Shown: positions 1 through 6,326 of the stretch, one piece after another
How positions within the stretch are numbered: the stretch's first letter is position 1
Layout of the letters: each line of letters opens with the position of its first letter
Assembly: GCA_965369805.1 (NCBI GenBank)
Contig: CBDURG010000083.1
Coordinates: forward strand, 1-8,689
Length of the DNA stretch: 8,689 bases
Direction of reading: 5' to 3'
Source of the DNA: JAGLRQ01 sp965369805
GTDB taxonomy: Bacteria > Auribacterota > UBA6266
Notes under the pieces: model-generated
The model's database searches: none
What the model was told of the DNA's origin: nothing
The model's input: the letters and a program-made list of their open reading frames with translations, nothing else
Made by a program: the position numbers and the translations under genes

Positions 1-1478
1 CGTTGGCTCATGATTCTGTTCTTCTGGAAGACGATAAAGAAGCCCTTATGGAAGCAGTAGCTGAAAGCGATGATGCTCTTCTGGAAAAATACTTTGATAA
101 AGGGGAACTTTCGGATGAGGAACTTAAAAGCGGTTTGAAAAACGCGATAACTAAGGGGACGGTTGTTCCCGTACTTGCCGGCAGCGGTGACAGAGAGATA
201 GGGTCACAGGAATTGCTTGATTTTATTGCTGATTATATGCCTTCCCCTGTTGATGTGAGGCCTCTTGAGATAGATGGCAAGGAAATTAAAGCGGATAAAA
301 AAGAACCCCTGGTTTCTTTTGTTTTTAAGGCCGTGACGGATCCATATGTTGGGCAGTTAACATATCTTAGGATTTATTCCGGAGTCCTGCGGTCTGATTC
401 GGAAGCTATGAATGTTACAATTGGTTCAAAAGAGCGTATTGGACATATTTATACTATAAAAGGTAAGGAACAGCTTTCAGTATCGGAGGCTGGGCCCGGA
501 GATATTGTAGCTGTCGCGAAACTTAAGAATACCCATGTGAATAACACTCTTTGCGGTTCCGGGACGAAAATTTCTGTTACCCCTATTGAATTTCCCAAAC
601 CTCTTATATCATTCGCGGTTTATCCGAAAGCTAAGGATGATGACGAGAAAATCGGCATCGGATTCCATAGGATTGCGGAGGAGGATCCCACTATTAAAGT
701 TGAAAGAAATAGTGCTACTAAAGAACTTGTTATTTCTGGAATGGGCGCTTTGCATATAGAAGCGGCTATGCACAGAGTTAAAACAAAATTCCATGTTGAT
801 GCTGATCTTTTGGTTCCGAAGGTCGCTTACAAGGAAACAATCAAGGAAAAATCCGCTGGCCATGAAAAATATAAGAAACAATCCGGCGGGAAAGGCCAGT
901 ATGGGGAAGTATATCTAAAGATTGAACCTCTTGAAAGAGGGGCAGGTTTTGAATTTGTTAATGAAATAGTTGGCGGCGCGATTCCCAGGAACTTTCTTCC
1001 GGCTGTTGAAAAGGGGATAAAGGAATCAATGATAGAGGGAATTGTCGCGGGGTATCCTGTAGTGGATGCGAAAGCACGCTGTTATGATGGTTCATATCAC
1101 GATGTTGATTCTTCAGAAATGGCTTTCAAAATAGCCGGATCAAAGGCTTTTAAAGACGCGTTTATAAAAGCAAAACCGATTTTGCTTGAGCCAATAATGA
1201 ATATAGAGGTTGTTATTCCAAGTGATTATATGGGAGATATAACAGGGGACCTTAATTCAAAGAGGGGTAGAATTTCCGGTATGGAACCAAAGGGCTTACG
1301 TCAAAAGGTAAAAGCAATGGTTCCGCAGGCAGAAGTTTTTAGATATTCGACTGAACTTAGATCTATGACCGGCGGCAGAGGAACGTTTACGGTTGAGTTT
1401 TCACATTATGAAGAGGTTCCCGCGCACATAGTTCCTAAGATAATTGAAGAAGCAAAGAAGGAAAAGGAGGAAAAGTAA
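1..1478 (+). CDS. fusA: Elongation factor G-like protein, 5'-truncated by window edge
   Basis: This is the C-terminal 491 residues or so of a translational GTPase of the EF-G family (usual length near 690). The reading frame is open at the left edge, so the TTG at position 3 is not the true start, and the G1-G4 GTP-binding motifs lie upstream. Residues here count from position 3. The end of the G domain is at 1-82, with a G5-like GSG at 60-62. Domain II is about 101-190, domain III about 199-275, domain IV about 276-395 and domain V about 396-478. Domain IV carries GGKGQYGEVY (295-304) and the tip loop DGSYHDVDSSE (362-372), whose His366 reaches the decoding centre in EF-G. The stretch GFEFVNEIVGGAIPRNFLPA and the ending TGGRGTFTVEFSHYEEVPAH resemble the second, EF-G-like paralogues of Thermus and Thermotoga more than canonical FusA. 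It may therefore be a paralogue with an undefined role rather than the main translocase. A Lys/Glu-rich tail closes the protein. yebC follows after 75 bp. Confidence 0.93.
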   Translation, partial: LAHDSVLLEDDKEALMEAVAESDDALLEKYFDKGELSDEELKSGLKNAITKGTVVPVLAGSGDREIGSQELLDFIADYMPSPVDVRPLEIDGKEIKADKKEPLVSFVFKAVTDPYVGQLTYLRIYSGVLRSDSEAMNVTIGSKERIGHIYTIKGKEQLSVSEAGPGDIVAVAKLKNTHVNNTLCGSGTKISVTPIEFPKPLISFAVYPKAKDDDEKIGIGFHRIAEEDPTIKVERNSATKELVISGMGALHIEAAMHRVKTKFHVDADLLVPKVAYKETIKEKSAGHEKYKKQSGGKGQYGEVYLKIEPLERGAGFEFVNEIVGGAIPRNFLPAVEKGIKESMIEGIVAGYPVVDAKARCYDGSYHDVDSSEMAFKIAGSKAFKDAFIKAKPILLEPIMNIEVVIPSDYMGDITGDLNSKRGRISGMEPKGLRQKVKAMVPQAEVFRYSTELRSMTGGRGTFTVEFSHYEEVPAHIVPKIIEEAKKEKEEK

Positions 1479-1483
1479 AAGAT

Positions 1484-1506
1484 AGGGTGTAGTGTCGAGG
1501 GTGTAG
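1484..1506. repeat. Short direct repeat in the fusA-yebC spacer
   Basis: The 9-mer AGGGTGTAG occurs at 1484-1492 and again at 1498-1506. It is followed by a partly repetitive ACTAAAT/ACTAAAG stretch at about 1516-1529. This spacer has no coding potential. A TATGAT at 1508-1513 could be a -10 box for yebC, but I see no matching -35, so a separate yebC promoter is not supported. I read this as low-complexity spacer DNA. A binding site is possible but unproven. Confidence 0.4.
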
Positions 1507-1553
1507 GTATGATTTACTAAATACTAAAGACTATGTGTCAGTGAGGTTTTACA

Positions 1554-2315
1554 ATGAGTGGACATTCAAAGTGGAGCAGTATTAAGCATAAAAAAGCGGC
1601 AACTGATGCTAAAAGGGGTAAAGTATTTAGCAAGATTAGCCGTGAGATAACCGTCGCGGCGAAACTTGGCGGGGGTGACGTGAATATGAACCCTACGCTG
1701 AGAACAGTATTGATGAACGCGAAAGAAGCTAATATGCCGCAGGACAATATAATAAAGGCCATAAAGAAAGGAACCGGAGAGCTTCCGGGCGTGAATTATG
1801 AGGAGTTTACTTATGAAGGATATGGCCCCGGCGGAGTTGCTGTAATGATTGAGACGCTGACAGATAACAAAAACAGGACGACGGCTGAAATAAGATCGAT
1901 ATTTACAAAGAAAAATGGAAATCTGGCGGGTGCTGGCGCGGTGGCATGGATGTTTGATAAAAAGGCTTATTTTGGTCTCAAGGCAGGTAAAGAGGAAGAA
2001 GAGAAACTCATGGAATCTGTTCTTGATGCTGGCATTGATGATCTTGTTTTTGATGATGAAACCCTCCTATTTGAAATCACGGCTCCGCCTGAAAATTTTG
2101 ATGCTGTTAGAACAGCTATTGAAACTGCCGGTTATGCAACAGAATCAAGCAGCCTGGCCTACATTCCCAGGAACGCTGTTAAAGTGACAGGAAATGAAGC
2201 CCGATCGGTTATTGGACTGATAGAAACTCTCGAAGATCATGATGATATCCAACATGTATATGCCAATTTTGATATACCCGGTAATGAAATTGAAGAGTAT
2301 ACATCTGATAAATAA
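1554..2315 (+). CDS. yebC: YebC/PmpR/TACO1 family protein
   Basis: This 253-residue cytoplasmic protein has the usual YebC length and is collinear with the family. The hallmark N-terminus MSGHSKWSSIKHKKAATDAK is present, followed by RGKVFSKISREITVAAK and the NPTLR...NAKEANMPQDNI segment at about 46-65. YEGYGPGGVAVMIETLTDNK is near 87-106, and the central RIT-type segment GNLAGAGAVAWMFDKK follows. The family was long annotated as transcriptional regulators. Newer work on TACO1 and bacterial YebC proteins supports a role in translation, easing ribosome stalling at proline-rich stretches. The ATG at 1554 is chosen because it gives the invariant MSGHSKW start and has GAGG at 1543-1546, 7 nt upstream. 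It lies between an EF-G-like gene and ruvC, and yebC-ruvC-ruvA-ruvB is a common bacterial order. Here, however, yebC is parted from ruvC by a 302-bp gap holding a mobile-element relic. Identification is secure. The molecular role is less so. Confidence 0.97.
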   Translation: MSGHSKWSSIKHKKAATDAKRGKVFSKISREITVAAKLGGGDVNMNPTLRTVLMNAKEANMPQDNIIKAIKKGTGELPGVNYEEFTYEGYGPGGVAVMIETLTDNKNRTTAEIRSIFTKKNGNLAGAGAVAWMFDKKAYFGLKAGKEEEEKLMESVLDAGIDDLVFDDETLLFEITAPPENFDAVRTAIETAGYATESSSLAYIPRNAVKVTGNEARSVIGLIETLEDHDDIQHVYANFDIPGNEIEEYTSDK

Positions 2316-2403
2316 ATTTGTATAAAATTAGATATTTCAAAGTTATAAGACAAAAATGCAGAGATAGATAGAAAAAGATAAAAAAGAAGAGAAAAGAATA
2401 TTT

Positions 2404-2430
2404 ACCACGAAGAGCACGAAGGACACGAAG
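2404..2430 (+). repeat. Left arm: three tandem 9-nt units
   Basis: Three consecutive 9-mers, ACCACGAAG, AGCACGAAG and GACACGAAG, share the core CACGAAG or its near form and differ only in the first three bases. The 9-nt period keeps a reading frame. In the frame of the broken GxxExxY gene they encode the HEEHEGHE lead. Confidence 0.85.
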
Positions 2431-2554
2431 TAAAATTTGATAAATTGTCAAAACAGATAATAAGATGTGCAATAGAATTACATAGAATGTTTGAGCTTGG
2501 TTTTTTAAAGGTAATTTTTTAAAAGATTTATTAAAAAAAATATTTTTTGCTCTT

Positions 2555-2572
2555 CTTCGTGTCCTTCGTGGT
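2555..2572 (-). repeat. Right arm: two inverted 9-nt units
   Basis: The reverse complement reads ACCACGAAG then GACACGAAG, the same units as in the left arm but in opposite orientation. On the plus strand they encode LRVLRG in the frame of the putative C-terminal remnant. The inward continuation (AAGAGCA on the minus strand) no longer keeps the unit. Confidence 0.85.
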
Positions 2573-2617
2573 AACAAAAAAGTTTTTTATTATTCATAAT
2601 TAAGCAAAAGGAATGTT

Positions 2618-3115
2618 ATGCGGGTAATGGGTGTTGACCCGGGGACTCTTATTACAGGTTATGGGATTATTGATTTTAAAAAAAATAAATTTAATCCTGT
2701 TTGTTATGGAGCTATCCGGAATAAAAGTTCGGACCCGATGTCTTCCAGGTATTTGAATATTTTCAACAAACTCAATAAATGCATTGCTAAATATTCTCCA
2801 GACGTGGTTGCTCTCGAGGGGCAGTTTGTTTCAAAAAATGCCGTTTCTGCTTTAAAATTAGGACAGGCAAAAGGAATAGCTGTTTTGTGCGCGGCAAAAA
2901 ACGGTATTCCTGTTTATGAATACCAGCCGAAAGATATAAAACAATCTGTTAGCGGAAGGGGAACCGCGGGCAAAGAACAGGTTGCCGCGATGATCAGAAT
3001 AATCCTGAGGCTTGCTGATATCCCTAAACCTCAGGATTCTTCGGATGCCCTCGCGGTAGCTGTATGTCACTGTAATAATATTTCAAATCGTGTTAATGTT
3101 GTGAAAAGAATATGA
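2618..3115 (+). CDS. ruvC: Crossover junction endodeoxyribonuclease RuvC
   Basis: RuvC is a homodimeric, Mg-dependent resolvase that makes paired nicks across Holliday junctions, guided by RuvAB. The 165-residue product matches the family length. The four acidic active-site residues of the RNase H-like fold are all visible: Asp7 in GVDPGT, Glu67 in ALEGQF, and Asp140 and Asp143 in PQDSSDALAVAVCH, with His151 close by. The conserved segment KNAVSALKLGQAKG (73-86) follows Glu67. The ATG at 2618 gives the standard MRVMGVDPG start. AAAGGA at 2607-2612 serves as the ribosome binding site, 5 nt upstream. It is the first ruv gene here, 34 bp before ruvA. Because the yebC gap is long and repeat-filled, ruvCAB may have its own promoter. 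A CATAAT at 2595-2600 is a possible -10 box but lacks a good -35. Confidence 0.97.
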   Translation: MRVMGVDPGTLITGYGIIDFKKNKFNPVCYGAIRNKSSDPMSSRYLNIFNKLNKCIAKYSPDVVALEGQFVSKNAVSALKLGQAKGIAVLCAAKNGIPVYEYQPKDIKQSVSGRGTAGKEQVAAMIRIILRLADIPKPQDSSDALAVAVCHCNNISNRVNVVKRI

Positions 3116-3136
3116 TGAGTAGAAATACTTGTCCGC

Positions 3137-3141
3137 AAAGG
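3137..3141 (+). promoter_or_regulatory. Ribosome binding site that fixes the ruvA start
   Basis: AAAGG lies 8 nt before the ATG at 3150. It lies inside any protein begun at the in-frame TTG at 3129, which argues against that longer start. The product begun at 3150 has the family-typical MIGYIKGKL N-terminus. Confidence 0.65.
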
Positions 3142-3149
3142 CTGCCAGA

Positions 3150-3746
3150 ATGATAGGTTATATAAAAGGGAAACTGTTAAAGACGCATCCTGCCGGATTG
3201 CTTGTTGATGTTAACGGGGTAGGATATGATGTGAAAATATCTTTAAATACTTTTGAAGAAGTTCAAAAGATGGACGGGATGGCGGAACTTTTTATTGAAA
3301 CTATTGTGAAGGAAAATGAGATTAGTTTATACGGTTTCGCGACGGAGGATGAAAAAGCTCTTTTTGAAATGCTGGTATCGGTTTCCGGAGTAGGCCCCAA
3401 GCTTGCGATTTCATTTTTGAGCGGAATGACTCCTCAGGTGCTTGTTTCAGCTTTAAGAACAGGGAATGCATCCGTTTTATCCGGTATTCACGGTGTTGGG
3501 AAAAAGACAGCAGATAGATTAATCCTTGAGTTGAAGGATAAATTTGGGAAAACAGGCCTTGTTGAAGGTTCAAAGATGTGGCAGCCTGTTGGCGAAGAGC
3601 AAAGTGCGATGGCCGATGCTGTTATGGCTCTTATTTCTCTTGGGTTTGACAGTAAGTACGCGGCCGGGGCGGTTGATAAAGCTTTTGACGTTTTAGGCAG
3701 GGATGCCGGCGTGGAAAACCTGGTTCGAGAAGCTTTGAAAAAATAA
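3150..3746 (+). CDS. ruvA: Holliday junction branch migration protein RuvA
   Basis: RuvA forms tetramers that clasp the four-way junction and load the RuvB motor. The product is 198 residues from the ATG at 3150, the normal length. An N-terminal OB-fold spans about 1-65 (MIGYIKGKL, then VDVNGVGYDV). Two helix-hairpin-helix motifs follow: VSGVGPKLA at about 78-86 and IHGVGKKTADR at 113-123, with ELKDKF after. The C-terminal RuvB-binding domain is about 151-198 and contains ALISLGFDSKYAAGAVDKA. An in-frame TTG at 3129 would add seven residues, but family alignment and the ribosome binding site favour 3150. The gene sits 34 bp after ruvC and 19 bp before ruvB, so the three are very likely co-transcribed. 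A 13-codon reading frame bridges the ruvC stop and the ruvA start. Confidence 0.97.
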   Translation: MIGYIKGKLLKTHPAGLLVDVNGVGYDVKISLNTFEEVQKMDGMAELFIETIVKENEISLYGFATEDEKALFEMLVSVSGVGPKLAISFLSGMTPQVLVSALRTGNASVLSGIHGVGKKTADRLILELKDKFGKTGLVEGSKMWQPVGEEQSAMADAVMALISLGFDSKYAAGAVDKAFDVLGRDAGVENLVREALKK

Positions 3747-3765
3747 TAAATAGTAGCGGTGAATC

Positions 3766-4782
3766 ATGGAAAAGATTTTTGATGAAGTTGTCCAGAAACC
3801 GGACGCGCAGTTCGAAAATAAACTTCGTCCTTCCCAAATGAGTGATTTTGTAGGCCAGGAAGAAGTTAAGGAAAGACTGCTTGTTGCTGTCCAGGCGGCA
3901 AAAGAGAGAAAAGAGCCTCTTGATCATGTGATTTTTTCAGGGCCTCCCGGCCTTGGGAAAACAACACTTGCTTACATCGTTGCCGAGGCAATGGGAGCGG
4001 AGTTAAAAACCTCAACCGGGCCTGTAATTGAGAAACCCGGGGATCTTGCCGGTATCTTGAGCAACATAGAAGAGGGGTCTGTGCTGTTTATTGATGAAAT
4101 ACACAGATTAAATAATGTGGTTGAAGAGTATTTGTATTCCGCTATGGAAGATTTCAGGATTGATGTTTTGATAGACCAGGGGCCGGGCGCAAGATCCATA
4201 AGGTTAAACCTTCCCAGATTTACTCTTATAGGTGCTACGACGCGTTCAGGCCTTTTATCGGCTCCCCTTAGGGCAAGATTTGAGATTTCGGAAAGGCTTG
4301 ATTTTTATAAACCGGAGGAGATAAAAAAAATTATTACTCGTTCTTCTAAAATTCTTTCTGTTGAAATTGATAAGGAAGGGGCAAAAGAAATTTCGTTTAG
4401 GTCAAGGGGAACCCCCAGGATTGCAAATGCTCTTTTAAAAAGGGTAAGGGATTATGCGCAGGTTAAAGCGGGTAATAAGATAACCAGGGATGTAGCGCAA
4501 ACCGCGCTTAAGTTACTTGGAATAGACGAGAAAGGTTTTGACGAAATGGATAAAAGAATACTTGATACGATAATCAGTAAGTTTGGGGGAGGCCCTGTCG
4601 GGGTAAATACGATTGCTGTATCAGTCGGCGAAGAACCGGAAACGATTGAAGAGGTATATGAACCTTATCTTATACAGCAGGGTTTTATAAAACGTACGCC
4701 CAGCGGGAGAAAAGCAACTCAACTTGCCTACGCCCACCTTGGTATTAAACTTAAAAAGGATGCTCAGGAAAATCTATTCTAA
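3766..4782 (+). CDS. ruvB: Holliday junction branch migration ATPase RuvB
   Basis: RuvB is the hexameric AAA+ motor that pulls DNA through the RuvA-junction complex. The 338 residues match the family. Visible motifs in order: Walker A GPPGLGKTT at 59-67 (Lys65), Walker B LFIDEIH at 107-113 (Asp110, Glu111), and sensor 1 GATTR at 156-160. The arginine-finger region PLRARF follows at 167-172, then sensor 2 RGTPRIAN at 214-221. The winged-helix DNA-binding domain at the C-terminus contains GGGPVGVNTIAVSVGEE and the TPSGRKAT segment near 311-318. The ATG at 3766 has only a weak GGTGA upstream (3758-3762). With a 19-bp gap to ruvA, coupling is likely. The stop TAA overlaps by 4 bp the stop of the convergent glycosyltransferase gene. 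I see no terminator hairpin at the junction. Confidence 0.98.
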   Translation: MEKIFDEVVQKPDAQFENKLRPSQMSDFVGQEEVKERLLVAVQAAKERKEPLDHVIFSGPPGLGKTTLAYIVAEAMGAELKTSTGPVIEKPGDLAGILSNIEEGSVLFIDEIHRLNNVVEEYLYSAMEDFRIDVLIDQGPGARSIRLNLPRFTLIGATTRSGLLSAPLRARFEISERLDFYKPEEIKKIITRSSKILSVEIDKEGAKEISFRSRGTPRIANALLKRVRDYAQVKAGNKITRDVAQTALKLLGIDEKGFDEMDKRILDTIISKFGGGPVGVNTIAVSVGEEPETIEEVYEPYLIQQGFIKRTPSGRKATQLAYAHLGIKLKKDAQENLF

Positions 4783-6206
4783 CGCGGGTTGTCTTTTTTC
4801 TTTACAACTAACCAGCCTTTGTAATCCAGTATTACAGCTAGCTTATCTTTATTTTTCACATTAATGTCTTTTTCTTTTCCTATGAATAAATCGTTGTCTG
4901 TCGCTCTCAGCAGAAATCCTTCCTTGAAGTTGTCGGTACATACATTGTCAAATCCATTAACGACTTTAGAAATAAATCTATTTGATTGGCTCCAATAGTT
5001 TGAGTAAATATTGGACCCCTTATATAAATTTGACGGAATTTGATTTAAGGCTTTGTGGAAGTTAGTCGGCTGCCTGCTTAATATCTTTGAAGTGATCCTT
5101 ACTTCCGCGCCTAGAGTTATGATGAGAATGGCTAAAATCAGCACCACTTTATTTCTTTGTTTGACATGTTTATCTTTTAAATATATTCCTATGCAAATGG
5201 CTGTAATAATCGCCAATGCGGGATATGACGGGATTATATACCAGCTTAACTTTGTTTTTATCAAAGTTGCTACTGTAATGGGAACTAAAAACCAGATGAT
5301 GTATAAAACGTGTTTCTTGATTAACTCTGAATTTATTTTTTTCCGTATCAGCCATAATGTAGAGAGAAACATTAAAATCCAGTACCAGTTTTTTTCCATC
5401 ATTTTTATAAAATAATACGAATAGCCGCCGCTATGTCCGTGAACTGTCCGGGCTGACCTTTCCAAAAGGTCAAGCTGAACCATCTTTTGTAAGAAGCCAT
5501 AGCCATCTTTTATATATCTGAGATATCCCCAGGCCAAAATAGGAGCGAGAGAGAATAAAGCCAGCAATATGAAATGATTGATTTTGAGTTCTTTATATTG
5601 TTTTGATATGAATATATATAAAATTACTATCAAAATCAGATATATTGCCGCGAAGCTTTTTAATAAAAAGGAAAGTGATATCATCAATCCTATTATCGCG
5701 GATTTTAGAAAGTTGTTTTTTACTGTTTCTATGCTTAATACAGAGATGCATATAAAAAAAGTTAATAATATGTCATATTCTCCCGATCTTGCAGAGTGAT
5801 GACAAAGGAATGAATATGTTGTGGCCAGAACCAATCCGGATATAAGGGCTTCCAGTTGCAGGCTTTTTTTGTAAAGGATCAGCATAATAATAACTATACA
5901 TCCAAATCCACTTATTGCTGACGCAAAGCGTAAAGCGAAAAGATTATATCCAAAAATTTTATATCCAGCTATAATAAGCCAGAGGCCGAGAGGAGGTTTC
6001 AGGCTATGATGATCATCTGTGTCTTCCCCAAAAGTTGTAAGGATATATTCATTGTTCTGAATCATTTCATACGCGTTAATTCCATACATTGCCTCGTCCC
6101 AGCTGTGGGCTTTGGTGCTCCCAAGCCTGAAAAATATGTTGAAACCCGCTATTGATAAAACACAGGCGAAAAGTAAAAAATATTTTTTATTGGAGAAGTT
6201 TGACAT
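4779..6206 (-). CDS. GT39/ArnT-like (GT-C) membrane glycosyltransferase
   Basis: This 475-residue polytopic inner-membrane protein belongs to the dolichyl-phosphate-mannose/ArnT type of GT-C glycosyltransferases (PMT_2-like). These move a sugar from a polyprenyl-phosphate carrier to a lipid, glycan or protein on the outer face of the membrane. About eleven hydrophobic segments lie within 8-370, with a soluble tail of about 100 residues. After the first segment comes the acidic WDEAMYG loop (Asp37, Glu38), the usual catalytic position. Then come LKPPLGLWL (69-77), ALRFASA (91-97), HHSARSGEYDILL (136-148) and TKLSWYIIPSYPALA (318-332), all typical of the group. The donor sugar and acceptor cannot be told. 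It alone runs leftwards, between ruvB and queH, and looks AT-richer than its neighbours, which may mean later insertion. The ATG at 6206 has no strong ribosome binding site. Confidence 0.87.
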   Translation of the reverse strand: MSNFSNKKYFLLFACVLSIAGFNIFFRLGSTKAHSWDEAMYGINAYEMIQNNEYILTTFGEDTDDHHSLKPPLGLWLIIAGYKIFGYNLFALRFASAISGFGCIVIIMLILYKKSLQLEALISGLVLATTYSFLCHHSARSGEYDILLTFFICISVLSIETVKNNFLKSAIIGLMISLSFLLKSFAAIYLILIVILYIFISKQYKELKINHFILLALFSLAPILAWGYLRYIKDGYGFLQKMVQLDLLERSARTVHGHSGGYSYYFIKMMEKNWYWILMFLSTLWLIRKKINSELIKKHVLYIIWFLVPITVATLIKTKLSWYIIPSYPALAIITAICIGIYLKDKHVKQRNKVVLILAILIITLGAEVRITSKILSRQPTNFHKALNQIPSNLYKGSNIYSNYWSQSNRFISKVVNGFDNVCTDNFKEGFLLRATDNDLFIGKEKDINVKNKDKLAVILDYKGWLVVKKKDNPR

Positions 6207-6326
6207 ATCAATATAACTGTTAATTATCCTGATTTTTTTTTATAATATTCAAGTATTTACTAAAAAGCCAGTATTTTTTATTTGTGTAATCGTGGTTCAG
6301 GTATCTGTTAAGAAAAAGGAAACTAT
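6207..6326. promoter_or_regulatory. Divergent intergenic control region (glycosyltransferase / queH)
   Basis: This 120-bp AT-rich spacer separates divergent genes and so should hold promoters for both. On the plus strand a perfect TATAAT sits at 6241-6246, about 80 nt before the queH start. No convincing -35 lies at the normal distance, the best being TGTTAA at 6218-6223. On the minus strand, candidates are weak. AGTATTT occurs at 6252-6258 and again at 6270-6276, a possible but unproven operator-like direct repeat. Confidence 0.4.

Larger units (their letters stand above)
2402..2574. mobile_element. Inverted-repeat, MITE-like relic carrying GxxExxY gene fragments
   Basis: The element is bounded by an exact 11-bp terminal inverted repeat, TTACCACGAAG at 2402-2412 and its complement at 2564-2574. 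The arms extend inward as tandem 9-nt units: three on the left (2404-2430) and two on the right (2555-2572). Left units 2-3 pair with the right arm at 17 of 18 positions, so a transcript could fold into a long stem with a loop of about 120 nt. Arms of this CACGAAGGACACGAAG type are familiar from many bacterial genomes, where they often border GxxExxY genes. I rely on recollection for that and ran no search. No target-site duplication or transposase is seen. A purine-rich stretch (about 2360-2398) lies just outside the left arm. The element fills most of the yebC-ruvC gap. Confidence 0.6.
2403..2575 (+). pseudogene. Decayed GxxExxY protein (PD-(D/E)XK nuclease superfamily 3) fragment
   Basis: From 2403 to the stop TAA at 2520-2522, one frame reads as 39 residues. 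It begins YHEEHEGHEVKFDKLS and continues KQIIRCAIELHRMFELGFLK. This matches the start of GxxExxY proteins: a His/Glu-rich lead encoded by the repeat, then LSxxIIxxAIEVHxxLGPGFLExVYE. The match breaks just after GFLK, where the conserved ESVYE should follow. The open frame begins after a stop at 2379-2381 with no ATG, so it has no credible start. In another frame, about 2510-2575 reads GNFLKDLLKKIFFALLRVLR and more. The LRVLRG part resembles repeat-encoded C-termini in this family, so both ends may survive with the nuclease core deleted. The family usually has about 125 residues and its function is poorly known. The N-terminal match is good; the C-terminal match is weak. Confidence 0.62.

Noticed and set aside
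609..881. 90-residue minus-strand open frame inside the EF-G-like gene
   Set aside because: It is antisense to EF-G domain III-IV coding sequence and has no sign of its own start signals.
2404..2572. Repeats considered as a CRISPR array
   Set aside because: Units are 9 nt and directly adjacent without spacers, the arms are inverted to each other, and no cas gene is present.
2209..2577. 122-residue minus-strand open frame over the yebC 3' end and the repeat element
   Set aside because: It runs through the yebC coding end and the inverted repeats, shows low-complexity Phe/Leu-rich sequence, and has no recognisable domain or ribosome binding site.
2576..2590. A-run followed by T-run after the repeat element, considered as a terminator
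   Set aside because: The pairing is only A:T with almost no loop and no GC stem, so it does not make a credible intrinsic terminator.
3129..3149. Longer RuvA from a TTG at 3129
   Set aside because: RuvA proteins begin at the MIGYIKGKL position, and the AAAGG at 3137-3141 serves the ATG at 3150.
5053..5415. 120-residue plus-strand open frame inside the glycosyltransferase gene
   Set aside because: It is the antisense of membrane-segment codons; hydrophobic antisense frames are expected there, and the minus-strand product has clear family motifs.
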